NCBI RefSeq assembly: GCF_949628215.1
Contig: NC_134276.1
Coordinates: 9,885,690-9,949,689 of the forward strand
Direction of reading: 5' to 3'
Source of the DNA: Phalacrocorax aristotelis
Lineage: Eukaryota > Chordata > Aves > Suliformes > Phalacrocoracidae
DNA length: 64,000 nucleotides
The position numbers and the translations under genes are program-made. Below, one piece after another: positions 39,301 through 51,137 of this stretch (position 1 is its first letter; each line of letters opens with the position of its first letter). The notes under the pieces were generated by a model. That model did no database searches. It was given only the letters and a program-made list of their open reading frames with translations, and was not told the origin of the DNA.

Positions 39301-42300
39301 TTAAAGAAAAAATCATCTTCAGGGAGAGTGGGAATAAGTATATCAGCCAGCTGGACTCAGAATCATAGAGTCATTTAGGCTGGAAAAGGCTCTTAAGATC
39401 ATTGAGTCCAAGTGTAAACCTAACACTGACAAGTCCACCACTAAAACCATGTCCCTAAGTGACACATCTACAGCTCTTTTAAATACCTTCAGGGATGGAG
39501 ACTCAACCACTTCTCTGGGCAGCCTCTTCCAGTGCTTGGCAACCCTTTCAATTAAGAAACTTTTCCTAATATCCGATCTAAACCTCCCCTGACACAGCTT
39601 GAGGTCATTTCATCCTGTCCTATCACTTTTTACCTGGGAGAAGATACCAGCACCCACCTCACTACAACCTCCTTTCTGGTGGTTGTAGAGAGCGATAAGG
39701 TCTCCCCTCAGCCTCCTCTTCTCCAGGCTAAACAACACAAGTTCCCTCAGATGCTTCTCAGAAGACTTGTTCTCCAGGTCCTTCACCAGTTTTGTTGACC
39801 TTCTCTGGACACGCTCCAACACCTCAATGTCCTTCTTGTACTGAGGGGCTCAAAACTGAACACAGCACTCGAGGTGCGGCCTCACCAGTGCCCAGTACAG
39901 GGGCACCATCCCTGCCCTGCTCCTGCTGGACACACTATTGCTGATACAAGCCAGGATGCTGTTGGCCTCCTTGCCCACCTGGGCACACTGCTGGCTCATG
40001 CCCAGCCAGCTGTCAGCCAGCACCCGCAGGTCCTTCTCTGTGAGGCAGCTCTCCAGCCTCTCTTCCCCAAGCCTGTAGAGTTGCCTGGGGTTGTTGTGAC
40101 CAAAGTGCAGGACCCAGCCCTTAACCTTGTTAAACCTCATAGAATTGGCCTTGGCCCATCCACCCAGCCTGTCCAAGTCCCTCTGCAGAGCCTTCCTACT
40201 TCGAGCAGATCAACACTCCTGCCCAACTAGGTGTCATCTGCAAACTTACTGAGGGCGCACTTGATCCCCTGCAGGATGCACTCAATCCCCTCAACATGCA
40301 ACATACAAAGCAGGATTTGACCTTTACAGTCCATGCTGTCCTAATCACTGGCTTAGAAAGTCATACAAAGATTTTTTTTTTTTTAAGAAAAACAGTTTTG
40401 CAGTTAAAAAACACCTGCAAAATTGTTATGTATAGCTCAATGATGTTAGGGATACCACACATCTTAAGCAGTCCACTAACATAATCAGAAGGGATAGGAT
40501 TGTTGGAATGGTTCCTCATTCCTGTATCACTGAACACTGCTAATGCTCTCCAAGCTCTGCATACCTTCTGCTAAGTGTCCTTACAGGGCTTCAGTCAATG
40601 GCAAATGCGCAACTAAGGAAAACACAGCCTGCTTTCAATATATAAAGCTTTGCACTTGACTGATTGTACATGGGCTTCTGTGGTCTCCATTATTAGATTG
40701 TAAAATCCACAGTTAATATAATTAAATACTCTATTAAAAGACATACACCTGACCCAACTTCGTGTTCAATGAGAACCACCTATATATCACCCTATAAACT
40801 GTCAAGCAGCTTTAATTGTGAGCGGCATCTTTAGCTGCCTCTATAATAAACTTTGGACTAAATATCCATCTGATTTAATTTGACCTGGATCCAGTGAAGC
40901 TACTGCAAATCCACTGAATCACTGTAGCTGATTTACAGTGCTATCAGAAGCAGCAGCATTAGGTTTATGATCTTTTAAAAATGTGATTTTTGTTGTCATT
41001 GAAATCACTGGTAAAAATTCCATTCATTTCAGTGATGTATGTCTCAATGGCTATTTCTAATGTAGCATAATTAAATGGGGGTTTAAAAGGATGTCTGGAT
41101 GCTACAGCTTCCTATAGTGGCCAGATGATTTAAGAGCTCCTTGCCAATGGGAACAGCCCTTCTTCTCTATGCACGCTCTTCCATCCAGCAGTCAATTTCT
41201 CTCCCTCTTTTTTTGGTACCAATACTGGTTCTCATCGTATCCTTACATGAGATACGGTGTCTCAGTAGCCTGAAAAAACCCCGAGATCCCGAAGTCCAGG
41301 GTAGTTTTCTGACAGATTAGTGAGTTAAATCAGTTCACAGAAGGTCTGACAAGTGCTTCAGTTAATGCATGGGAAGGCACAGCATGGGGCAAGGCAGGTG
41401 GGGAAAGTGGAGTCCCCCTATCTAGAGGCAGGGAGCGCTTATTTCAGGTCACTGCAGTTGTAGATCTGTAGCCTCACATTTTCTGTAGAGGTGATTCTAC
41501 TGCAGCCAATGCAGTGAAGTTTCCTGTACTCTGAAAAAATTCTCATGTTTCCACATATTCTTTTGAATTCATTCTACCCAATTTAATATTATCCTGAACA
41601 CCTGGTTTTCCTGAAGTCTTTTAAAAGTCTGAGGGAAAAGAATAAGACCCAGGCTAATAAAATAAAGTGACACCACATTGTGGTTTTATTCCTGCTAACT
41701 TTACAACTTATATGGAGTTTCCATAACAAGAAATCAGATATTAGAACTTGCCATGCACATGATTAAACATGGTACCAATTTTGACACTGACAGAATGTAC
41801 CCCAGTTAACTGGGAGCTGGAGGGTGAGGTTGCTAAAGCTCTCCCAGTTAGAGAGGTTTTGATTATTAAGATTAATTGCTTGTGTGCAGATGTTCCATGA
41901 GAAGTTGTGCAGAGCCAAAGTAACTATTCTGTATATTTTTTAATGAATTATTAGATCAAGTGTCTGCAACGCATTAAGGAATTTTAAGTATCCCAAGTCC
42001 GACACAAAACAGCTAGCCTTTGGCGTAAGTCTATCTTAAACATACTTCTGTTTATAAGTGAATAAATATAAGTGGAAGTGTTACTTCAGAAAAATGTATA
42101 GATGGAGCATTTTCATTTAATATTCACTTAAATTTCCTAGTATTGCTACATCAACTGATCCCAATGATCACCCGCTGTGGCCATCAACAAAGAGGACAAA
42201 ATTGTTGCCATCAGTTCCTGTAAGTTCTGGTCAGACTGTCGATGCACATCATTCATCATAGCACATTTGGTAATATTTTATTCTGCTGTTTCACCTGAGT

Positions 42301-44122
42301 GAACTTTAGGTGACACAGAATTCACCATGAGGCAAATTTCTGTGGGCAAGTTTTTTCCTTTGAGCACTTCTGCCCATTGCTGTTTATGTCACCAGGCAGT
42401 GTTTCAATAATCCTGGTCCACATCTGATGTACTTAAACCCTGCCGTTATCTATAGACATCAACACTTTCCTCTTTCTCTCCTAAATCCAGGCTCAGTCCA
42501 CCTGGAAGTCTTACAGTTTTCATCATAAGCTACCTCTACCTCCTCCAGCTGTCTTTATTATGTTTTCTCCTCTGACTTCCCTTGAATTTCTCAGAATCTT
42601 TGTGATACTATTACAATCAGAAAGATAAATGGTTATTATGGTATATTGGTTCCTAGGTGCCACAGTTATGATTTGATCCTTATTATAATTTTCAATGTTT
42701 TTACGCTGGAAGCTTTTCTATTGTTTGAAGAGGTTACCAGACAAGGCAAAGCCTGATGAGGGAATTTAGAGTCACAAAGAGATGTAATCATTTCACACAA
42801 AAGATTAGAGTCCCAGTGAGGTGTAAAACTCAGGTTTCCAAGTGCGCAGAGTATGACTTTTCTCATATGGCATCTCTAGCCATGTGTCAATTAATACTTC
42901 GTGTAACTCAGAGAGGAGCAAATCCAAAGAGCAAAGCAGTTGCTCTGAGGACCTGACCTCCTTGTTATACATGAGGGTTTTGACAGGGAAGGGGTTCCTT
43001 CAGACTCGCTCTAGTTCAGTCCCATGAACTGGGCACCCGCTGATGGTTGGCACATTTTAGATTTCCTCCAAAAGGAACCCAGCTTGTAAAGACAGATATT
43101 GCCCTGTGATGTGAGTCACAGCACGAAACAGAAGGACTATTGGGAGATTCACTTCCTGGAAAATCGCAGAGAAGCATCGGATGCTTGAGTTGACTTTTAT
43201 TAGGAGTCCTTACAAGTAGGGAGGAAGCTTGGCTGTGAGAATGCTGAGAAGGGCTACCAACATCAGAGCTGAGGTATGGACAGGCTACTAAAAAATAAAA
43301 CCTGATATATAGACCCGTCTTCCAGCATTTCTTACTGGGGGTTACTCTGTGTGACCTCTTCTCAAAGCCCATATTTTAAATGCCCTCCAAAATAAGAGCA
43401 ATCCACAGACTTTCATCCTGTAAGTCTGGCTGTGGAAGATTATTGATTATTTACCAAATTCTTTTGTAAAGGTTATAGCTTGTGTTGTACTGGCTCCTAT
43501 CAGTAAAAGAACATGTTCCATAGCGACAATATTAAACGACTGAGTATGTGAGGAGAAAAAATATCTTGTTTTATCTTAGAAACCTGTAAGTATAGAGAAA
43601 ATAAATGAATAAATAAATGAATAAATTTTCTCAACACAAATAAATGTACATGCATAAATGTCTGCAGGGATGACGTTGCCTTTTAAAGGCCAGACAAAAT
43701 GGACAAAGATATTTAAAAATTCGGAGAAATTAAGCAGTACATTCTCTGACATGCTGCATTAAGTACATGGCAGGAGTTCTAATTTAGCTTATTCTAATTT
43801 CATCTTTGCTATGCCTTTGAAATATATTAACACTCCTTTACTTGTTTTCTTAAGCCCTTGTCTAAAAAGCTGAACGTAAATGAAGTGAAAGTAGGTACTT
43901 TGATCTTCAGTCTTACTGGGAAAAGAATTATACGCATTGCCATGTCAGCATATGATTTCCTCTTGAATATACAGGCTTTGCTGATCCACGGACTGCAATA
44001 TCAAACATATCTCAAAGTGGCTTACATAACGCACTTCACATTTACATGAATGGCTCCATGTCCCAAGTACAAGGCTCTGCAAATGATCCTATCTTTGTAC
44101 TACACCATGCATTTGTTGACAG
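23485..44122 (+). CDS. TYR: Tyrosinase gene, 5' three coding exons (3' part beyond window)
   Basis: Tyrosinase is the type-3 copper melanosomal oxidase that hydroxylates tyrosine to DOPA and oxidises DOPA to dopaquinone, the rate-limiting steps of melanin synthesis. The coding parts join as 23485-24303, 34130-34346 and 43975-44122. Lengths of 819, 217 and 148 bp and phases 0, 1 and 2 match the classical vertebrate TYR exon structure. The joined reading frame is open for 394 full codons plus two bases of codon 395, against about 530 residues for the complete protein. All six copper-ligand histidines are visible: 180, 202 and 211 (CuA), and 363, 367 and 390 (CuB). Exons 4 and 5, which should encode the end of the catalytic domain, the transmembrane helix and the cytoplasmic sorting tail, were not found before position 64000. 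Nothing seen suggests a pseudogene. The paralogues TYRP1 and DCT are less likely, because the residue-level match and numbering follow TYR exactly. Confidence 0.97.
24304..34129 (+). other. TYR intron 1 (9826 bp)
   Basis: This is a GT-AG intron in phase 0. I see no coding exon and no CR1 copy in it. It is A+T-rich, unique-looking DNA. Two MITF-type E-boxes are notable: AGTCATGTGG at 29786-29795 and TCACATGA (the reverse complement of TCATGTGA) at 30774-30781. Short open frames in it look like chance. Confidence 0.9.
29786..29795 (+). promoter_or_regulatory. Candidate M-box-like element in intron 1
   Basis: AGTCATGTGG shares the first nine bases of the promoter M-box (AGTCATGTGCT). It lies about 6.6 kb downstream of the promoter, in the non-repetitive part of intron 1. 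Function is inferred from the motif alone. Confidence 0.3.
34130..34346 (+). CDS. TYR: TYR exon 2 coding part
   Basis: This 217-bp exon encodes residues 274-345 plus the first base of Gly346. It starts [16 protein letters not shown] and ends YSFRNTLE. The acceptor is TTTATACAG at 34121-34129 and the donor is GAAG|GTAACG at 34347. Cysteines 276, 289 and 321 and the sequons N290 and N337 are visible. This segment joins the CuA and CuB halves of the catalytic domain. The block [17 protein letters not shown] is characteristic of tyrosinase. The acceptor has a weak pyrimidine tract, and a stronger-looking CAG sits 34 bases upstream at 34093-34095; see the findings. Confidence 0.96.
35249..35265 (+). 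repeat. Poly-G tract (17 G) in intron 2
   Basis: An uninterrupted run of 17 G between CTTTCTT and TGGAG. It could form G-quadruplex-like structures in DNA or pre-mRNA and is prone to length change and sequencing error. Confidence 0.9.
35574..35636. repeat. Two-copy tandem duplication, about 32 bp
   Basis: The unit starting ATGAAAGTTATGCAGAG at 35574 recurs at 35606. Both copies end near AGTCAAA, and the second is one base shorter with a diverged middle. It is a local imperfect duplication in intron 2. Confidence 0.8.
39359..40298 (-). mobile_element. CR1 LINE, CR1-F/H-like copy in TYR intron 2
   Basis: The plus strand starts AGAATCATAGAGTCATTTAG with the CR1 hallmark TGGAAAAGG...ATCATTGAGTCCAA, so the element is antisense to TYR. 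Minus-strand open frames at 39610-39822 and 39850-40176 show ORF2 C-terminal motifs ([60 protein letters not shown]), interrupted by frameshifts and stops. The pattern resembles the chicken CR1-F/H group from memory. It is more diverged than the 48853 copy. The left end is near the octamers and the right end, near 40298, is approximate. Confidence 0.9.
43601..43626. repeat. AATA/AATG simple repeat
   Basis: Tandem ATAAATGA/ATAA units about 350 bases before exon 3. Low-complexity tetranucleotide-like tract. Confidence 0.8.
43975..44122 (+). CDS. TYR: TYR exon 3 coding part: CuB site
   Basis: This 148-bp exon completes Gly346 and encodes residues 347-394, ending with two bases (AG) of codon 395. 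It carries the CuB ligands H363 and H367 in [13 protein letters not shown] and H390 in FVLHHAFVD. Sequons are present at N356 and N371. The acceptor is AATATACAG|GC with a modest upstream pyrimidine run, and the donor AG|GTGAGT at 44123 is strong. The phase agrees with exon 2, because joining the two restores the codon GGC. In most vertebrate tyrosinases the next exon begins by completing Ser395, which AG plus any pyrimidine would do. Confidence 0.96.
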
Positions 44123-47100
44123 GTGAGTTGACTTCTTCTTGATAAACCTAATTTATTTTGTGTTTTTACAGTGTGCTTTTCACCTACGTTCGAAAACTGC
44201 AAATATTTTACATACCATTACATGCACAGCATTTTCAGACATGTAGAATTGAGCTCTGCTATGGTTTGAGAGCATCTTTCCTAACCTGTCTGTATGTTCA
44301 CTGGGTTAAATATAATTTGAAAAGTTGACAAATGCATTCAGCTATTATTACCAAGGTAAAAATAGTTCTCCAATGATGTCATAGTGATTAATATATATGG
44401 ATGTGTATGTCAGGAAGTTTGGACCAAAAGTGCGTGACTCATTTTAACACAACTATAATCAGTTGGAGCAACTCCTTTACATTCTAAATGTCAGTGCTGT
44501 TTTAATTTCTATTCCATAAGGAAAATCCAAACGTGCTATTCATAAATAAAGAAGAAAAAAATTCATATTTCAGTGTGATAAACAAAACTGTGACTGTCTC
44601 TTGATGAAAGAGTACAGCTGTGCGGAATGAAAGGAAAGCAAACAGAAGGATATCATGTTTATTAATAAGAAAGGGTAGAGGAGCACATTTTTGCAAGAAA
44701 ATAGTGAAATTGCTATGTTAAGGACAGCATTCCAAAATTTAATGTTGACCTTAATAATTTCTGTGTCACTATAATATATGCAAATGGCTACAATCAATTT
44801 ACTGTGGACTGCATTACACCAAACTCTGATGACTAAAGAGCTATAAAAAAGTTAGCTAAGCAAAGGACTGTAAAACCGCAAACCCAAAACTTGTTCTGGA
44901 GCAGTTTAAATTACCAACTTGCTCTACTTTCCCACCAGGCACTGACCATGACTTGGCTACTGCAATGCTCAGAACAAAACAACTATTACCCTGTACAAGC
45001 TTCTGTGAGTCTTTCACAAATTTATATGCTAAGATACCTACTGACTGAGACCGTGCCTGCATGCAGCAAGGCGCTTATTCAGATGAAAACCAAAATGGTT
45101 TTTTTATTTGGGTCACTGAGGTATGCAGCACAGGAGGGGTGCAGATTACATCTTGCAGACATCATCTTGCACTGAAGTTCTTTAGTTTCAGGCAGTTCAC
45201 ACCAAAACTCTCATACAAAACTTTATCATATTTAAACAAAAAGCTAGTAAAAGACAAATTTGAAGTTGGGCTTTATCTCCTCAGTTTATATATTTAATGA
45301 GCCTAATGATTGTATTCTTCATACTTTACCCATCCAGGAATAGGGCATCAAGTCTAAGCAGGTCACCCAGGCATCAGTGGAATGGTTCCTTCCATGGGGT
45401 GACCCACGTCTTCTGCTTCTAATGCCATAGGGTATAATTAGCATCCTGGAGGTGTCAGTTTTGAACCTCTTTGCTGTGAAAACCTTTTCTTCAGAACATT
45501 TTTAAAGTTAAACAGTGTAGCTTAGCTGTGATTTAGCATATCCACCCATTGACTGCTCGACAGGATGGATGCACAAAGGTTTCAGGTGTGGTTACAAATT
45601 TCTAGTTTGGCACCTGGAAATTAACTTTCCAACATTAGACTAATAAAAAAAAGGATCAATTGAATATTTAGAGAAAAGGAACACATAAGGGAAAGCATTA
45701 TGCTCTGCAATATCAAAAGGATTGTTTTCCTTAGACATCCACACTTGCATAAGACCTACGCATCTCTTAGCTCCCACTCATTGCAGGGTTTAAGTAGCAC
45801 CTTGATCTTCATGCTGACCCCTCCCACAGAGGAATTTCAGTCATAGGCATCATGAGCCCCCAGAAATACTTTTCATAACTGCAGTTGTTATCCATTTTAA
45901 AAGGCAAAATTATTTGCAAAACGTAACATCTTTAAATCCTGCTAGCGTTGAGGAAAATAATCACTGCACAGGCATGGTGGGGGCAATACAGATATCGGTG
46001 ATGCAACCGCATCCCATCTGTGGCATGAAGAACGTTAGCAGTGCTCTGCAGCTGCTGTATATATGGGCTTTAGTACACACGGATGTAAAAACTGATAATA
46101 ATGCTGCCTTTTGTATAAGTGACAGAAATGCATTAGCATGATTAGGGTTACTTAGCAGCCTTATCCATGACAGATTAATCATGCTTTTAGTTATAATTAA
46201 TAAGTAGGTGACTGATAGGTACGTACAGTACATTTAAAAAAACCCTGTTCCTCTCCTACATAAACTTTAAATCTGAAGGGCTGCAAAGAAGTTCTTTTCT
46301 GAGAGGCAAGCAAGAATACAAAGAATAGAGGAAATAGGAAAAACAGTCTCCACAGCAGCAGAAGCAATTTTTTTTTGGTCCATACCAACTTTTCTCATTT
46401 GGGCAGAACACTTCTGAGCTGATTGTTGTCACTACTTTGGGCCAATGGGCTTTTAACTAAATTTTTAACTAAATCTTCTGCTGAGGACAGCATCTCTTCC
46501 AAGCCTTGATGAGGACATGGAGAGTTGTGAGATGGGGGCTTACTGGCAAAGGGTGTAAAAAGACTGGACACCAGCAACCACAGGTCTGCTGGGTCTTACA
46601 AAGGCAGGGAACAGTTCTGTGTCAAAAAATCAAGGATGGTCCAGCACTTTGAGCACCCATGTAGGACCCAGAAGAGGGATTCCTCACTCCACTGCAAATT
46701 CCTTGGGTGAAACTGAGCGTGTAATTTGCTCTTCCAAACTCACATCTCCTGGAGGTGTGTTTCCCTCCCATTGATTTCAACAAGACTTTTGAGGAGCTGT
46801 TGATCTGAGCTTCAGCTAACCCATCTGTAAAGTGGGTGATATTAGATGCCTACGCAACAGGGACGCTGTCAGGGTAAATGCATTAACGACTGTGAAATGC
46901 TCAGTTACGACCATAATAGGAGTGATAGAAGTAAGGCAATAGATCATTGGAACTGATTTTAAATGGAAACATATGGTACAGAGGAGGATAAACAAGTGTA
47001 TACGGAGTCTGCTGACAGGTGTGAGCCAAATGTTAGGAGCTGCTTTCCAAACTGAGCAACAGTCAGCCTCCCATCTGCTACCCCCAGCTTTTCCTACGCA

Positions 47101-48852
47101 GGCCTGATGCACAAAATGATGGAAGGATGGACGGAGCAGAGGTGTAGCTGAGAAGATCCCTCAGGTGAAAAGCAAAGTGTTTACTTACAAATGCTCCGCT
47201 TTATTTAGGTCATTCTCCTTCAGCAATGCAGAAGTATGAAGGTACCCAAGCAACAGTTTTCTTGGCAATGATAAATCAGGCTCTTTGCCTTCTTATATGC
47301 TAGCCAGAAGACCTAGACATCAGACCTCGGTGCTTGGTAAAAGCAGGTGACCACCCTGAAAATTATTAATTGTTAATTGAATGGCTTAAAAAAAAAAAAG
47401 ATGCAATAAAATATACATTCAGCAAAAATGAGAGCTTTTTTAGCTCTATGAAGCATTTCTCTTAATTGCAAATCTCTTTGCTATTCAGATATGCTCTACA
47501 GTCAGCACAAGGGAATAACAAGGGGGGAGTCAATTCACTCAAGCTGGAAGGAGCAGCTGCACAGGCAGTGAAAGCAACGTCCCACAGTTCCCTTGAGCTC
47601 ACTAGGGTGTTAGCTCTGAAAAGGAACTCTTTCCTTTTTGTCAACTTTTCAGCCCCTCCATCCCTATAGCCACATATTATCATCATTGCTTCTCCCTGCC
47701 CTTTGAATATTTCTTCAATCTTTCTTCTTATTTGTTCTGTACCTCTGCCCTCTTTGACTTCATGTCCCACCCCAACAGTTCCCCTCAAAAACTGCAAGAA
47801 AAACTAAATAGCATTGGGGAAAATAAGTTGCCATTAAAGATCTCCATACTACTCTATACCTGTACAGCAGCTACAGCAATTGGGCCCCAGTCTCATCTCA
47901 TTTATAAGTTGTGCGGTAAAGGACAGGGTTTATTGCCATAATATGAATGACTTTCAGAGGCCCTGATTTTAGAACAAGCAATTTAGAACTGATTTTCTGG
48001 AGAAACACAACAAGGTGTAGACTTTCAGTCTCTTGCATCTCTAAAAGGTAGACTTGTTAGACTACTTGTACCGCTCAACCCGGATTGTCAGTTCTAGCAG
48101 TGCCACCACTACAGCACCTTTTTCTCCAGCTTTCATGAGTAACTGAACAGCTTGGAATTCTGTTGCAACCATCACTGCATTAACCCAGTGTTCTGACCAG
48201 TTGTTCCTCTGTGATCGTACCCTTCTACCATTTCTTTGTTCTCTGTCACATCAGATGAACTGGTCTCCCTTTTCAAGGTCCTTCACTGCCCATCCCCAAA
48301 TCATCCCTTTTTCATTGCTGAGGAACTCTCTCACCTCTTCAATAAGTTCATGGTATGAATCTATATCTTACATCTATTTGGCATTCAGACAAGTCCCTCC
48401 ATACTCGTCCTGGCTGGGAATTGTTTACCTTATACATCCACAGATTCAATCATTCTTTCTTTGCAGAAAGGCTTGGGCATTAGTAAGATAAAACCTTCAC
48501 TTGGTGGGTGGACCATTGCAGTCCCACTGCATGGCTGCCTAGTTCTCCTCCTATCTGTTTGTATCCATCTGTTGTCCTTTGTCCTATGTGTATATTATAA
48601 GCTCTGTCATTAAGGGACTGTCTAATTGCACTGGTCTGCACAGAGCCTGGGACATTCTTAGCCTCTGCCTATGGGTCTCATGTATCAAAGCACCATGAGC
48701 TTTGACAGGAGAAAGCAATTGCTTCATTTACAATCATATGAAATGGCAATGACAAGAGACAGCTGGACATCCCTATGCTGATTTTGTTGCTTCAGTTACT
48801 CTTTTGCTTGCTATCACACAGGACTAAATCCTTGTATCAAAGAGACAGTATT

Positions 48853-49605
48853 ACAGAATCACAGAATCACAGAATCACAGAATCCCAGGTTGGAAGGGAC
48901 CTCAGGGATCATCCAGTCCAACCTTTCTAGGAAGAGCACAGCCTAGACAAGATGGCCCAGCACCCTGTCCAGACGACTCTTGAAGGTGTCCAACGTGGCC
49001 GAGTCAACCACTTCCCTGGGGAGATTATTCCAATGGGTGACTGCCCTCACTGTGAAAAACTTCCCTCTCATGTCCAGTCAGAATCTCCCCGAGAGCAACT
49101 TGTGTCCATTCCCCCTTGTCCTCTCCATGGGACTCCTTGTAAAAAGGGAACCTCCATCTTCTTTGCAGCTGCCCCTTAAGTACTGGTACATGGTGATGAG
49201 ATCCCCTCTAAGCCTCCTTTTCTCAAGGCTGAACAAACCCAGCTCTCCCAGCCTATCCTCGTATGGCAGCTTCCCAGTCCTCTGATCATCTTGGTGGCCC
49301 TTCTCTGGACCCCTTCCAGCCTGTCCACATCCTTTGTGTATAGCGGGGACCAGAACTGGACACAGGACTCCAGGTGTGGCCTGACAAGCGCTGAGTAGAG
49401 TGGGATGATGACTTCTTTATCTGTGCTGGCGATGTCCTTTTTGATGCAACCCAGCATCCTGTTGGCCTTCGTGGCCGCAGCAGCCACTGTTCGCTCATGT
49501 TGAGCTTCCTGTCCACCAGCACCCCCAGGTCCCTTTCCACAGAGCTGCTCTCCAGCCAGGTGGATCCCAGCCTGTGCTGCACTCCTGGATTATGTTTTCC
49601 CAGGT
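48853..49605 (-). mobile_element. CR1 LINE, young copy in TYR intron 3
   Basis: Four ACAGAATC octamers precede CCCAGGTTGGAAGGGACCTC, so this is a minus-strand CR1 antisense to TYR. It is about 750 bases long. Minus-strand frames at 49176-49487 and around 49286-49678 show ORF2 C-terminal motifs ([21 protein letters not shown], shown in part; [25 protein letters not shown]) that change frame, so the copy is dead. It matches the 15375 copy at about 97-98% over their shared 400 bases. The 5' truncation lies near TTTTCCCAGGTG. Confidence 0.94.
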
Positions 49606-50162
49606 GAAAACCTTCAGGGGTGGGGGCTGTGTATTTGTGTGTCTGCACAAACACTCTGCTAAAAGAAATCCAAGTCAAACATTAGGTTACGTAGGAAATG
49701 GAGACACTCTCATTTAAAGCCACTTACGTACATGCACACTTCCAAGCGGGTGCAGGAGAAACCCTCCTACACATCAGCTTCAGAGCCCAATGAAAATGCC
49801 ACTAATTCTGCCTGATCAAGGCAAATGTCTCTGTGCTGTTCAGCAGCATCAGCTGCCACAGACTCCTCTGCAGGATGCTAAAATAACCCCTTCTGCTTCA
49901 GTGGCAGGCTGGAGCTGGGAGCTTTAGGAAATGCCAGACTCTGGCTTATCTGAGGATCTAACAATAAAATGTTCCTTACTGCATTGCTTATCAATAAAGC
50001 GTTAAACTGAAAAACATGTATGGAACAATCTGTTAAACAATATATTGGAACCCGATTTGTATGCCAGCCGCGCCTCATTTCCTAAGCCAACTTTATGGAC
50101 ACTTTCTGTACCTGTGGACTCAATATACACATCTTCATGCCAGTCCCTTCCCCTTCCACTCC

Positions 50163-50179
50163 AAAAAAAAAAAAAAAAA
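50163..50179. repeat. Poly-A tract (17 A)
   Basis: An uninterrupted run of A following CACTCC. I see no retrotransposed gene upstream of it, so it looks like a simple mononucleotide tract. Confidence 0.85.
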
Positions 50180-51093
50180 GTTAGCATCATGTCAAAAGTG
50201 ATTTTGTTGGAAAATATTTTAACAAGAGGAAATTTGATTTTCACTCCCAGGAGATGTCAAAATAAAAGCTTCTTATTTTTACTCTGTTTCTGAAACAGAA
50301 CATTTTCATTTTCTCTTAAATGTCATCTCAGGTTTTTTAAACCAAAAAATGGCACTAGAAAAACCAAGTTTTTGTCTTGTTTTGAAATGTTGACAGGAAA
50401 CAAGGACTCTTTTTAGCAGTTAAAAACTATTTGCTTCAAGAATTTGGAACATTTAGAGTGAAAGCATTCAAAAAGAATAATTAGAAATTCTTGTAAGGCA
50501 ACACTCAGTTTCCAGACTTGTTTAATAAATGAAATAAGATTCGTTCCTTACCTGAACTGTCTCCAGTGGGAGAAAACATAAACAAACATGCGGCCTAGGA
50601 AGTATTATCCCCACTTGGTATATGGAAACTTAGAGACACCAAAACAAGTGACTTAAGCACAGCTGAGATGGAGATTGTAGTACAATGATATATCAGCTAG
50701 TAATAAAGCCGTGTAAAAATTGAGAAGTCAATGCATAAACACTAAGCATAAGATTAATTTCCTCCTTTGATATGGGCACAGTGAGACTTACTGATTTCTG
50801 AGGTGTTTGCAAAAAGTGATGACACAACCCAGAAGTTATATTTTTCTGGAGCTGAATGAACTATGACCTGGAGCCACATGAAATCTGTTAGACAGAGGCA
50901 GGTCAAGAGGCTGCCATTAGCAATACACCTCCTCCCACAGTAACAGTAAACCCACAGTGCTTCTGCATCGTGTCAGCTCAGGATCTCAGTCCGTGGGCCC
51001 AGCACTGCACCCTCCCAAATGCCTGCATAAAGGCAGTTGATGAGGTGAAGTCATCTCCACAATTAACCCTGGCATGAAGGTGAAACATGGTTT

Positions 51094-51137
51094 CACCTCC
51101 AACCTAAACCATTCTATGATTCTATGGTTCTATGATT
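51094..51137 (+). mobile_element. CR1 3' tail fragment
   Basis: CACCTCCAACCTAAACCATT followed by ATTCTATG-type octamers (51111-51137) is a plus-strand CR1 3' terminus reduced to about 44 bases. I see no CR1 similarity further upstream. Confidence 0.65.

Larger units (their letters stand above)
34347..43974 (+). other. TYR intron 2 (9628 bp)
   Basis: This is a GT-AG intron in phase 1. It contains a 17-base G run (35249-35265), a short tandem duplication (35574-35636), a CR1 copy (39359-40298), an A+T-rich tandem tract (43601-43626) and a TCATGTGA E-box at 36327-36334. I see no coding exon. The remaining sequence looks unique and non-coding. Confidence 0.9.

Noticed and set aside
48853..48885. 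Regular ACAGAATC repeats that look like a small direct-repeat array
   Set aside because: They are the standard CR1 3' octamer tail, without spacers; not a CRISPR or other array.
50163..50179. Poly-A tail of a processed pseudogene
   Set aside because: No coding similarity upstream and no target duplication noticed.
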